From an uncultured Lentisphaeria bacterium (GTDB lineage: Bacteria > Verrucomicrobiota > Lentisphaeria > Victivallales > UBA1829), in the NCBI GenBank assembly GCA_949282305.1, contig CASDPB010000039.1, forward strand, positions 1 through 64,000: 64,000 bases of DNA. The letters are read 5' to 3'. The notes beneath the pieces were generated by a model. It ran no database searches and was not told the DNA's origin. It saw nothing but the letters and a program-made list of their open reading frames with translations. Of this stretch, positions 51,782 through 60,379 are shown one piece after another (within the stretch, counting starts at the first letter, position 1; each line of letters starts with the position of its first letter). The position numbers and the translations under genes were made by a program.

Positions 51782-52384
51782 ATGAAACAAGCTCAAGCCA
51801 AACACAAACTTTGCAGACGCCTCGGTTACTGCATCTGGAACATGCCCAAGTGCCCCAGCGTGAAACGCCCCTATCCGGCGGGACAGCAGGGCAAGAACGG
51901 CAAGAAGAAAAAACTCTCCACCTACGGCGAAATGCTGCAGGAAAAGCAGAAAATCAAAGCCCACTATGCGTTGACTGAGCGCCAGCTCAGAAACATCTTC
52001 CTTGCCGCAAAACGCATTGAAGGCAGAACTGACGAAACATTGATGCGCAGAATCGAACTCCGTCTTCAGTCCGCTGTTTACCATGGCGGCTTTGCTCCGA
52101 CGATCTTCGCGGCAAAACAGCTTGTTGTCCATCGCCACGTCAAAGTTGACGGCAAAATCGTTGACCGCGCCTCTTATCTTCTGAAACCGGGTCAGGTCGT
52201 TACGATTGATGCGGAAAAATCTCCGGCGATTGCCGAAGCCGCAAGAAACGTGAACTCCACTGTTCCGGCTTATTTCGAGTCCAACAAGGAACAGCTCAAA
52301 CTTACGGTTGCGCGTGAACCGATGATCGAAGAGATTCCGGTTCAGGTCGAAGCTCTGCGGGTTGTCGAGTACTACGCCCGTTGA
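51782..52384 (+). CDS. rpsD: 30S ribosomal protein S4
   Basis: This 200-residue protein starts at ATG 51782 after AAAGGAA; the in-frame ATG at 51743 has no ribosome binding site. It begins MKQAQAKHKLCRRLGYCIWNMPKCP, with three cysteines (11, 17, 24), a partial version of the zinc-type S4 N-terminus. KLSTYGEMLQEKQKIKAHYALTERQLRNIF is the typical S4 segment. The S4 RNA-binding domain follows (RRIELRLQSAVYHGGFAPTIFAAKQLVVHRHVKVDGKIVDRASYLLKPGQVVTI). S4 is an early 16S-binding assembly protein. The gene stands alone, away from the usual rpsM-rpsK-rpsD-rpoA cluster, and ends in a strong terminator. Confidence 0.95.
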   Translation: MKQAQAKHKLCRRLGYCIWNMPKCPSVKRPYPAGQQGKNGKKKKLSTYGEMLQEKQKIKAHYALTERQLRNIFLAAKRIEGRTDETLMRRIELRLQSAVYHGGFAPTIFAAKQLVVHRHVKVDGKIVDRASYLLKPGQVVTIDAEKSPAIAEAARNVNSTVPAYFESNKEQLKLTVAREPMIEEIPVQVEALRVVEYYAR

Positions 52385-52404
52385 TTTCAGTTTCCGGAAG
52401 TTCC

Positions 52405-52439
52405 AAAGTCCTGTCTTCCTTTCGAGGACAGGACTTTTT
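52405..52439 (+). terminator. Rho-independent terminator of rpsD
   Basis: AAAGTCCTGTC (52405-52415) pairs with GACAGGACTTT (52427-52437), an 11-base stem with an 11-base loop, followed by T residues. It begins 20 bases after the rpsD stop. Confidence 0.9.
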
Positions 52440-52452
52440 CACGTACGGATTT

Positions 52453-53070
52453 TCATTTCCCGTTCCGGAGCATTTCCCGGATCGACTGTCCTTTGACAAG
52501 CAGATCGTCCACGGCAGAGCTGCCGTCGGAATAGACTTTGACTTTAAGCCGCACCTCGCTTTTGCCGCGGGTATGCTCCCGAACCAGATTTTCCGCCTCC
52601 GGTGCGAGTTTCTCATTCATGTAAAAGCGCTGGAACGGCAGTTTAACGGAATGGTGTCCGGTCTTTTTTCTTTTGTTGTTCTTCGAGTCCCACTCATAAG
52701 AAAAGCCGCAATATTTCACACGCAGGTAATCCCTGCCCTGCGGAATCTCTTTTCTCGTCCTGCACAAGTCGGTAATGACCGCATTGCCGTCTTTTCCGGT
52801 ATCAAGCACTGCAAAACAGTTTTCCATATAACCGGTGACGGCAGTATTCTTCTTCGCCAGAAAAACTTGTCTGTTTCTGAAATTCAGCTGAACGTAACGC
52901 CCGCGCGCCGGATCGTAGGGGTCGTAGATTTCTGTTTCAAAGAAGTACTCCTTCGGCGGGATTTTCGGATATTCAAAAGCAAGAATCTGCCTCACCGGAA
53001 AAGAGGCGATGCCGCAGAAGACAATCAGGTAGCAGATCAAACGGAACTGGTCTTTCTTCAACTTAAACAT
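52453..53070 (-). CDS. GDYXXLXY-type protein, membrane-anchored
   Basis: This 205-residue protein has one N-terminal hydrophobic helix (FRLICYLIVFCGIASFPV) and an extracytoplasmic domain. DPYDPARGRYVQLNF matches the GDYXXLXY-type signature (G-R-Y-V-Q-L-N-F), and RDYLRVKYCGFSYEW forms the second conserved segment. The C-terminal half (KVKVYSDGSSAVDDLLV) resembles the repeat that ends this family. The ATG overlaps the stop of the DUF2157 gene by eight bases and has AAAGGAG upstream. Members of this family commonly sit next to DUF2157 genes. The biochemical role is unknown. Confidence 0.8.
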   Translation of the reverse strand: MFKLKKDQFRLICYLIVFCGIASFPVRQILAFEYPKIPPKEYFFETEIYDPYDPARGRYVQLNFRNRQVFLAKKNTAVTGYMENCFAVLDTGKDGNAVITDLCRTRKEIPQGRDYLRVKYCGFSYEWDSKNNKRKKTGHHSVKLPFQRFYMNEKLAPEAENLVREHTRGKSEVRLKVKVYSDGSSAVDDLLVKGQSIREMLRNGK

Positions 53071-54337
53071 GGGAGGTCTCCTTTCTGATTCTGCGGGAGA
53101 GAATGATGTTGGAAACGATGAATCCGATTCCGAGCAGGATAAAGAGTCCGGCGCGCGGCAGGACTCCTAAATCGGAGTCGAAAAAACGGCATCCCAGCAG
53201 AGTCGCGATCATGATGAATCCTCCGTTGAACGGCAGCATTTTCCGATGTATCCAGCCGTTCCGCAGAAGAGCCGTCCCGAATAACGCGAAGAGGACGTTC
53301 ATCATGGTTTGAAACACCGCGGGAATTTCGGGAGCCCACGGGACAAGCACTGTCAACAGAATGGCAGCCAGCAGAATGCGTTCCGCCGTGATCTGCCTTT
53401 TCACCGCGTCATGAACAAAAACTCCGGCGAAGGCGGCGAGAAGCAGCCCTTCAAACAAGCCGTATAATGTGAGTGTTTCTTCTTTGCGGAAGGCGACGGT
53501 AATCCAGGCTCCGGAACTTCCCATTCCCAGGAGAACCGTCAGGGTGACGAAAGAAAGAATCAGCCAGGGATTGCCCCACATGTTTTCTTTCCGTTCATAG
53601 ACGCGAAGCCCGCAGAGGAAAAACAGCGAGGTCGCCGTAAACAGTGGCAGGGGGCTTGTTTCAGAAAAGACAAGCAGTCCGAACAGGACGCAGACCATGA
53701 CAACGTAGCGCATGACTTTCCGGTAAGGGCTGTTTTCTTTCAGCAGGTGGTACAGGCACATCGGCAGGACGGCGCCGAGCAGGACAAGGCACATTGTCTG
53801 ATCGGTTGTCTGCCATGAAAGCTGGGTGAACAGCATGATACTGTAAACGGCGGTCAGGGAGATACTGTTGAAAAGATAAATCAGAGGAACGGAGAAAAGC
53901 AGGATCAGCATCATGAATTCCCTGAAATCTCCGCCGGTATGGTAGATATGCGACAGGAGGGCGACGGCGATGGAAGCTCCCGCGGCGGTGGCAAGCGCGG
54001 AACACTCCCTCCATGCCTGTCCGCGTCTTCCGGCAAGCGTGAAAACCGAGAGGCAGAATGCCGCGGCAAGCGGAAGAAAGGAAACCGCGATCTGGAGCCT
54101 TTTCCCCAGCATGTCCCAGTTGTAATTGAAAATCAGAATCGTTCCCGCTGTGATGAGGAGCCCGCCGATGATCGACAGCGCCAGCAGAAAATATTTCTGC
54201 GGAGACGGCGCCGCGGCGAGTTTTTCCAGATAATACCCCTTCAGTTTTTCTTCCGTGCCGGGATCAATGATCCCGTTTTCCCGCAATCCCGGCAGTTCTT
54301 CAAGAAACCACCGTATCATACCGGCTTTGTCGGCCAT
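53063..54337 (-). CDS. DUF2157 polytopic membrane protein
   Basis: This 424-residue protein starts at ATG 54337, six bases after GGGAGG. The N-terminus (GMIRWFLEELPGLRENGIIDPGTEEKLKGYYLEKL) is the short helical DUF2157 domain preceding the first membrane segment. About twelve hydrophobic helices follow (FLLALSIIGGLLITAGTILIF, IAVSFLPLAAAFCLSVFTLAG, FMMLILLFSVPLIYLFN and others). It forms a two-gene operon with the GDYXXLXY protein, an association seen in many bacteria. The function is unknown; a periplasm-facing membrane complex is likely. The upstream in-frame extension to 54436 lacks support. Confidence 0.85.
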   Translation of the reverse strand: MADKAGMIRWFLEELPGLRENGIIDPGTEEKLKGYYLEKLAAAPSPQKYFLLALSIIGGLLITAGTILIFNYNWDMLGKRLQIAVSFLPLAAAFCLSVFTLAGRRGQAWRECSALATAAGASIAVALLSHIYHTGGDFREFMMLILLFSVPLIYLFNSISLTAVYSIMLFTQLSWQTTDQTMCLVLLGAVLPMCLYHLLKENSPYRKVMRYVVMVCVLFGLLVFSETSPLPLFTATSLFFLCGLRVYERKENMWGNPWLILSFVTLTVLLGMGSSGAWITVAFRKEETLTLYGLFEGLLLAAFAGVFVHDAVKRQITAERILLAAILLTVLVPWAPEIPAVFQTMMNVLFALFGTALLRNGWIHRKMLPFNGGFIMIATLLGCRFFDSDLGVLPRAGLFILLGIGFIVSNIILSRRIRKETSHV

Positions 54338-54529
54338 GTCATACCTCCCTTTTGGTTTGAACTGTATAATAAATATATATGTTTTTTCCGGGAATGCCAT
54401 ATTGATAATTTGAATGAACAGAATTGATCGGATCAATGGAAAACAGGAGAGACATTACTGCCGTGCCCGGGTGCGGCTGTCTCTTCCTGCGGATTCCCGT
54501 CTCCGCGGAAAGTATTTTCCGGAAATGAT

Positions 54530-54557
54530 TTGACAAAAAGGAATTTCACGCTATTTT
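54530..54557 (+). promoter_or_regulatory. Promoter of purT
   Basis: TTGACA (54530-54535) and TATTTT (54552-54557) are 16 bases apart, about 44 bases before the purT start codon. Confidence 0.7.
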
Positions 54558-54600
54558 TCTTCATTCTGTTTTAATTGATATAACCTTTGAGGAAATGAAA

Positions 54601-55782
54601 ATGACGGAAATCGGAACAGCATTGACCCCTTCAGCTACTAAAGTCTTGTTTCTCGGCGCAGGCGAACTCGGCAAGGAGGTCGTGATCGAAATGCAACGCC
54701 TCGGCGTGGAGGTGATCGCCGTGGACCGTTATGCGAATGCGCCCGGAATGCAGGTCGCGCACCGCAGTCATGTCATCAATATGCTGGATCCGCAGGAGCT
54801 CCGGAGGGTGATTGAACTCGAAAAACCGGACTATATCGTTCCCGAAGTGGAAGCAATCGCAACGCCCGAACTGCTCAAGCTGGAAACAGAAGGGTATCAT
54901 GTGATCCCGACAGCCAACGCCGCGTTCCTGACCATGAACCGGGAGGGAATCCGTCGTCTTGCCGCCGAAAAGCTCGGGCTGCCGACTTCCAAATACAGAT
55001 TTGCCGCGACCTATGAGGAGTTCAGGGATGCCGTGAAGGACGTCGGCATACCGTGTGTCATCAAGCCGATCATGAGCTCTTCGGGACACGGGCAGAGCGT
55101 CGTCAGAACCGAAGCGGACATCGACGGCTCCTGGAAAACCGCGCAGGAGGGCGGACGCGCCGGCGCGGGCAAGGTCATCGTGGAAGGTTTCGTGGACTTT
55201 GATTATGAGATTACGCTTTTGACGGTGCGTCATGTCGGGGGAACAAGTTTTCTGGAACCGATCGGACATCATCAGGTCAACGGGGATTATCAGGAATCGT
55301 GGCAGCCGCAGGCGATGAGCCCGGCGGCAAAGGCAAAGGCTCAGGACATTGCGAGGAAAATTACGGACGGTCTCGGGGGACGCGGCATTTTCGGTGTGGA
55401 AATGTTCGTCAAGGGCGATCAGGTGATTTTCAGCGAAGTCAGCCCGCGTCCGCATGACACCGGCATGGTGACGCTGATTTCGCAGGATCTTTCCGAGTTT
55501 GCGCTTCACGCAAGAGCGATTCTCGGGCTTCCGATTCCGAATATCGCGTTTCACGGTCCGAGCGCTTCCAAGGCGATTGTCGCGGACGGCGTTTCCCGAT
55601 CCGTGAAGTTCAAAGGCGTGGACGCCGCCCTGACAATGCCCGATACTTCGATCCGCCTGTTCGGCAAGGGCGAACTCAACGGACACCGCAGACTCGGCGT
55701 GTTGCTTGCGCGCGGCAAGGATACGGACGAGGCGCTTTCCAAGGTCATGGCGATGCGGGAAAAGATCGAAATCGAGCTGTAG
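54601..55782 (+). CDS. purT: Formate-dependent phosphoribosylglycinamide formyltransferase
   Basis: This 393-residue ATP-grasp enzyme makes FGAR from GAR, formate and ATP in purine synthesis, an anaerobe-friendly alternative to PurN. The start [26 protein letters not shown] matches the family. Further motifs are [32 protein letters not shown] with the ATP-grasp loop, [49 protein letters not shown] and the C-terminal [23 protein letters not shown] 54601 has GAGG eight bases upstream; ATG 54595 would sit on the ribosome binding site. It is a single-gene transcript with its own promoter. Confidence 0.96.
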   Translation: MTEIGTALTPSATKVLFLGAGELGKEVVIEMQRLGVEVIAVDRYANAPGMQVAHRSHVINMLDPQELRRVIELEKPDYIVPEVEAIATPELLKLETEGYHVIPTANAAFLTMNREGIRRLAAEKLGLPTSKYRFAATYEEFRDAVKDVGIPCVIKPIMSSSGHGQSVVRTEADIDGSWKTAQEGGRAGAGKVIVEGFVDFDYEITLLTVRHVGGTSFLEPIGHHQVNGDYQESWQPQAMSPAAKAKAQDIARKITDGLGGRGIFGVEMFVKGDQVIFSEVSPRPHDTGMVTLISQDLSEFALHARAILGLPIPNIAFHGPSASKAIVADGVSRSVKFKGVDAALTMPDTSIRLFGKGELNGHRRLGVLLARGKDTDEALSKVMAMREKIEIEL

Positions 55783-55866
55783 TCTGACGCTTTGCGGGCA
55801 TCTGCGGATGCGCCTGTTTCTCTGTTGTCATGAAAAGCGGCTTTCCCGGATTGAGAAACATCCGAT

Positions 55867-55895
55867 TTGAAAAAATCGGGAAAACGGATTATATT
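55867..55895 (+). promoter_or_regulatory. Promoter of parE-parC
   Basis: TTGAAA (55867-55872) and TATATT (55890-55895) are separated by 17 bases. The start codon lies 29 bases after the -10 box. Confidence 0.65.
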
Positions 55896-55924
55896 ATCAG
55901 GTTGAATATCAGGATTTGGAGCTT

Positions 55925-57757
55925 ATGCAGGATAACAGAGACGATACAGAACTACTTCAGAATTCCGCCGCGGGCGCTTACGATGAAAGCAAGGTCAAAA
56001 CTCTTGATTCCCTCGAACATATCCGATTGCGGCCCGGCATGTACGTCGGGCGCATGGGAGACGGTTCCCACCCCGACGACGGCATCTATGTGCTTCTGAA
56101 GGAAGTCATTGACAACAGTGTTGACGAATACATCATGGGCAACGGACGCCGTATTGACATTTCCATCAACGGAAATGAACTGTCCGTCCGCGACTACGGG
56201 CGCGGCATCCCGCTGGGAAAACTGGTCGCCTGCGTTTCCCAGATCAATACCGGCGCGAAATACAATACGGACGTGTTTCAGTTTTCCGTCGGGCTCAACG
56301 GCGTGGGCACGAAAGCGGTGAACGCCCTTTCCGAGTCTTTCACCGCCATTTCCTATCGCGACGGCAAATACAAGCGCGCCGATTTCGTTCAGGGGAAACT
56401 GGTCAACGAGGAGGACGGAACGACCGGGGAACGCAACGGCACTTTCGTGAAGTTCGTTCCGGACGGCAAACTGTTCCCGAAATACAACATCAAGCTGGAA
56501 TATGTGGAGCGCCGTCTCTGGATGTATGCGTTCCTCAACAGCGGGCTTTCTCTTTACTTCAACAACCAGCGTTATTATTCCAGAAACGGGCTGATGGATC
56601 TCGTCAACAACGAGGTGGGCGGAGACAGTCTGTATCCCATCATCCACTACAAGGACAAGACGCTGGAATTCTCCTTGTGCCATACCAATGACTTCGGTGA
56701 AAAGTATTATTCTTTTGTCAACGGGCAGTTTACCTCGGACGGCGGAACTCATCTTTCGGCGTTCAAGGAGGGCGTGCTCCGCGCGGTGAACGAGTATTCC
56801 GGCAAGGATTACGACGGGCGCGATCTGCGCGACGGCATTGTGGGTTCCATTGCGATCAAACTTCAGGACCCCATGTTCGAGTCCCAGACCAAGAACAAAC
56901 TCGGGAACACGGACATCAAGGGATGGATTGTCGGGACCGTGAAACAGGCGGTCGTGGACTATCTGCACCGTCATACGGACGATGCGGATCTTCTGCTGGA
57001 AAAGGTCAGGCGCAACGAAGAGCTCCGAAAGGAGATTTCGGCAGTCCAGAAAAAAGGACGCGAGATGTCCAAGCGCATGAGTCTGCGCAACAGCAAGCTC
57101 AAAGACTGCAAGCATCATTTCGGCGACCGTTCCAAATTTGCCGACCAGACCATGATCTTTCTGACAGAGGGCGATTCGGCGGGCGGTTCCCTGGAACAGA
57201 GCCGCAATCCCATGTATCAGGCTGTCTTCGCGCTCCGCGGAAAGCCGCTGAACTGCTACGGTCTGAAGCTGGACACTGTTTACACGAATGAAGAGTTTTT
57301 CTACATCGTGCACACTCTGAACATTGAGGAGGACGTTGAAAATCTGCGTTACGCGAAGGTCATTATCGCGACCGATGCCGACGTGGACGGTCTTCACATC
57401 AGAAATCTGCTGATTACATTCTTCCTGACTTTCTTTGAACCGCTGGTTCTTTCGGGACATCTTTATATTCTGGAAACGCCTCTTTTCCGTGTCCGGAACA
57501 AGAAAGAAACGCATTACTGCTACTCGGAGGAGGAACGCGACGAAATGGCGAAAAAGCTCGGGAAGGGGGCGGAGATAACACGCTTCAAAGGTCTTGGTGA
57601 AATCTCTCCGAAGGAATTCGGGCAGTTCATCGGCGATGACATCAAACTTGAGAAGGTTACGATCGAGCATTCCAAGGGAATCAATGAAATGCTCAAATTC
57701 TATATGGGCGACAACAATCCCGAACGCTGGGAACACATTGTCAATAATCTGGTGTAA
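55925..57757 (+). CDS. parE: DNA topoisomerase IV subunit B (ParE-type)
   Basis: This protein of about 610 residues is the ATPase subunit of a type IIA topoisomerase. The GHKL motifs are LKEVIDNSVDEYI, VRDYGRGIPLG and GLNGVGTKAVNALS, with the N-terminal RPGMYVGRMG. The TOPRIM domain has TEGDSAGGSLEQSRNPMYQAVFALRGKPLN and ATDADVDGLHIRNLL. The C-terminus ends with RFKGLGEISPKEFGQFI and EMLKFYMGDNNPERWEHI. The short length and the lack of the GyrB insert favour ParE. I start at ATG 55925; a TTG at 55916 is in frame. It is followed five bases later by the A subunit gene. Confidence 0.92.
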   Translation: MQDNRDDTELLQNSAAGAYDESKVKTLDSLEHIRLRPGMYVGRMGDGSHPDDGIYVLLKEVIDNSVDEYIMGNGRRIDISINGNELSVRDYGRGIPLGKLVACVSQINTGAKYNTDVFQFSVGLNGVGTKAVNALSESFTAISYRDGKYKRADFVQGKLVNEEDGTTGERNGTFVKFVPDGKLFPKYNIKLEYVERRLWMYAFLNSGLSLYFNNQRYYSRNGLMDLVNNEVGGDSLYPIIHYKDKTLEFSLCHTNDFGEKYYSFVNGQFTSDGGTHLSAFKEGVLRAVNEYSGKDYDGRDLRDGIVGSIAIKLQDPMFESQTKNKLGNTDIKGWIVGTVKQAVVDYLHRHTDDADLLLEKVRRNEELRKEISAVQKKGREMSKRMSLRNSKLKDCKHHFGDRSKFADQTMIFLTEGDSAGGSLEQSRNPMYQAVFALRGKPLNCYGLKLDTVYTNEEFFYIVHTLNIEEDVENLRYAKVIIATDADVDGLHIRNLLITFFLTFFEPLVLSGHLYILETPLFRVRNKKETHYCYSEEERDEMAKKLGKGAEITRFKGLGEISPKEFGQFIGDDIKLEKVTIEHSKGINEMLKFYMGDNNPERWEHIVNNLV

Positions 57758-57762
57758 TCATC

Positions 57763-60201
57763 ATGGCTCCCAAAGACAGAAAAGATACGAAGAAGACAAA
57801 GACGAAAGCACGGAAAACCGTCACTCCGGAAGTGGAAAACGAGAAAATTGCGGCGGAGACACCTGAAACGGAGTCTCAGGCGGAAAACGCGGAAGCACAG
57901 GAGGACGAGGACGATTCCGAAGGGGTGGAATCCGCATCTGTTCAGACCGGTTCCAATTCGCGTCTGCGTGCGATGATGGACCAGAACTTCATTGAATATG
58001 CGTCCTATGTCATCAAAGACCGTGCGATTCCCGACATTGACGACGGGCTCAAGCCCGTGCAGCGCCGTATTTTATGGGCATTGTTTGAAAAAGACGATGG
58101 TTCTTTCCATAAAGTCGCCAATATTATCGGCGAGACCATGAAATACCATCCTCACGGCGATGCCTCGATCGGAGATGCTCTGGTCAATCTCGCCAATAAG
58201 GAAACTTATATTGAAAAACAGGGAAATTTCGGCAATATCATCACGGGGTCTCCTGCCGCGGCGCCGCGTTACATCGAGTGCCGTCTCACCCCGCTTGCAA
58301 GAGATGTGCTGTTCAACAAGGACATTACGGAGTTTATTGATTCCTATGACGGGCGCAACCGTGAACCGGTCTGTCTGCCGTCGAAAATTCCGACCGTGCT
58401 TCTGATGGGGGCGGACGGCATTGCCGTCGGCACCAACACGCGCATCATGCCGCACAACTTCAATGAGCTCCTCCAGGCTCAGATTGCAATTCTCAAGGAT
58501 GAACCTTTCACGCTTTATCCTGACTTCCCGCAGGGCGGCATCATGGATGTCTCAAAGTATGAAGACGGCATGGGCAAACTTGTGATCCGGGCAAAAATAG
58601 AAATCGACGGCCGCATCCTGATTGTGCGCGAAATTCCCGCGGCGACCAATACGAACAAGCTGATGGATACGATTGAGGCGGCGGTCAACCGCAACAAGAT
58701 CAAAATTGCCTCTTTCAAGGACTATACGGCGGAAAAGATCGACATTCAGCTGACGCCTCTGCGCGGGTACGACCCGAAAAAGGCGTTGAACGCATTGTAT
58801 GCTTACACTTACTGCCAGATGAGCGTGTCATGCAATCCGATGGTCATTATGGACAATCGTCCGGTGCGCATGACGATCAGCGACATCCTGCGGCGCAACA
58901 CCGACAAGCTCGTGCTGTATTTGAAGTATGAGCTCCAGATTGAAGCCGGAAAGTGCCTGGATAAGATTCTGGCGAGGACGCTTGCGCAAATCTTCATTGA
59001 GGAAGGCATCTATAAGCGGATTGAGAAATGCAGGACACGGGAACTGATGTTCAAGGAAGTTCGCACCGGACTGGAGAAATTCCGTGCGGAATGGCTTCCG
59101 ATCGTTGAAAAACTTCATGAGAATATCGTGAACGGGCCGCATATCATGCCGATGTCTGCGGATTTCATGGCGCGGCTTGAACAGCTTTCCCGCGGGGAAG
59201 TGCCCGACAGCGAAATTGAAAAACTGCTCGAAATCCCGATCCGCCGCATTTCCGCATTTGAGATCAATGAAAACCGGGAACAGATCGAGCTGCTGGAGAA
59301 GACGTTGAACGAAGCGGAAAAGAACCTGAAACGCATCAAGGCATACGCGATCAGATATCTTCAGGGACTTATTGATAAATATGGGAAGTTCTTTCCGCGC
59401 CGCACTGAAATCAAGCTGGACGGTTTCGAGAAAATTGATAAAAGCGCCGTCGCCTTGAATAATATCCGGGTCGGCTGGGATAAAGGCGGATGCTACATCG
59501 GAACCAATGTCAAAAGCGACGATGTGGTGGTTTGCAACGAGTTCGATCATCTGCTCTGCGTGGAGCGGAAAGGAATTTACAAGGTCATCGACATTCCGGA
59601 GAAAATTTTCATCGACCGTCTTTATGAGTTCCGCAAATATGATAAAACCACGGTTTTCGGCGTTGTGTATTCCGACACCAAAACGGGGAAGGTCTATTAC
59701 AAACGCTGTTCCATAGACAAATTCATCAAGGACAAGGAATACCGGATCTGCCCCGAGGGGTGCCGGCTTGAACTGATTACGCCGCGTCCCAACGCCCTTT
59801 ATGAATGCCGGATTGATACGCCGATCAAGGCGAGGAAGGTTCAGACGATCAATCTTTCCGATGCCCCGATGCGTTCCGCCCGCGCCGGAGGCATGCTTCT
59901 GTTCCCGCGGAAACTCCTGAAGATTACGTTCCTGCAGTATCTCGACGGTTCCGAGGACGACGGCGAAGCCGAACTCGGCATTCCGCCGGAAGAAGAACCG
60001 ATGACGGAGCTTCCGCCGGAAGAAGAACCGAAGACGGAGCACCGGGAAAACGGAAAGGAACCTGCGGAGGAGAGGAAGTCGTTGAAGAAAACGGCGAAAA
60101 AGGAGATGGAGAATGCGCCGTCTTCTGCCGGAACCGTAAACGGCAGGGAGGAGCGCGAGGATGAAAACTGGGGAATTTCCCAGCCGGAACTCGGGTTCTG
60201 A
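57763..60201 (+). CDS. parC: DNA topoisomerase IV subunit A (ParC-type)
   Basis: This 812-residue protein is the DNA cleavage-religation subunit. A charged N-terminal extension of about 65 residues precedes the winged-helix domain (YVIKDRAIPDIDDGLKPVQRRILWAL, MKYHPHGDASIGDALVNLA). The catalytic tyrosine is in AAAPRYIE (Tyr170). The coiled-coil gate (about 470-560, KTLNEAEKNLKRIKAYAIRYLQGLIDKYG) is followed by a reduced C-terminal region. At the quinolone-target position after HGD, alanine replaces serine. Near the end PPEEEP is duplicated within a tandem repeat, with a lysine/glutamate-rich tail. It pairs with the ParE gene just upstream. Confidence 0.92.
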   Translation: MAPKDRKDTKKTKTKARKTVTPEVENEKIAAETPETESQAENAEAQEDEDDSEGVESASVQTGSNSRLRAMMDQNFIEYASYVIKDRAIPDIDDGLKPVQRRILWALFEKDDGSFHKVANIIGETMKYHPHGDASIGDALVNLANKETYIEKQGNFGNIITGSPAAAPRYIECRLTPLARDVLFNKDITEFIDSYDGRNREPVCLPSKIPTVLLMGADGIAVGTNTRIMPHNFNELLQAQIAILKDEPFTLYPDFPQGGIMDVSKYEDGMGKLVIRAKIEIDGRILIVREIPAATNTNKLMDTIEAAVNRNKIKIASFKDYTAEKIDIQLTPLRGYDPKKALNALYAYTYCQMSVSCNPMVIMDNRPVRMTISDILRRNTDKLVLYLKYELQIEAGKCLDKILARTLAQIFIEEGIYKRIEKCRTRELMFKEVRTGLEKFRAEWLPIVEKLHENIVNGPHIMPMSADFMARLEQLSRGEVPDSEIEKLLEIPIRRISAFEINENREQIELLEKTLNEAEKNLKRIKAYAIRYLQGLIDKYGKFFPRRTEIKLDGFEKIDKSAVALNNIRVGWDKGGCYIGTNVKSDDVVVCNEFDHLLCVERKGIYKVIDIPEKIFIDRLYEFRKYDKTTVFGVVYSDTKTGKVYYKRCSIDKFIKDKEYRICPEGCRLELITPRPNALYECRIDTPIKARKVQTINLSDAPMRSARAGGMLLFPRKLLKITFLQYLDGSEDDGEAELGIPPEEEPMTELPPEEEPKTEHRENGKEPAEERKSLKKTAKKEMENAPSSAGTVNGREEREDENWGISQPELGF

Positions 60202-60221
60202 AAGGATTGTTTTTTTCCGGA

Positions 60222-60256
60222 AACAGCCGCAACCGGGATGTTGCCGGCTGTTTTTT
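60222..60256 (+). terminator. Rho-independent terminator of parE-parC
   Basis: AACAGCCG (60222-60229) pairs with CGGCTGTT (60245-60252), with inner CAAC/GTTG pairing and a T-run to 60256. It begins 20 bases after the parC stop. Confidence 0.88.
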
Positions 60257-60309
60257 CCATAAAATTTCAAGTTTCTTGCATGATTCATATTCAAAACGAT
60301 ATTTCCCGC

Positions 60310-60338
60310 TTGAAAAATCAGGAAAAGGCGCTTATTTT
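60310..60338 (+). promoter_or_regulatory. Promoter of the pilus/secretion operon
   Basis: TTGAAA (60310-60315) and TATTTT (60333-60338) are separated by 17 bases, 41 bases before the first ATPase start codon. Confidence 0.6.
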
Positions 60339-60379
60339 TGTTGCATTACAGAAATAATATGGACAGATGAGGTATCGTA

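Noticed and set aside
55952-57736. A 594-codon minus-strand frame opposite parE
   Set aside because: It mirrors the third-codon-position bias of parE and has no start signals or domains.
58130-58190. Acquired quinolone resistance in ParC (Ala at the usual Ser position after HGD)
   Set aside because: HGDASIGDAL is, to my knowledge, a normal form in ParC proteins of several anaerobic phyla, so it is more likely ancestral than selected.
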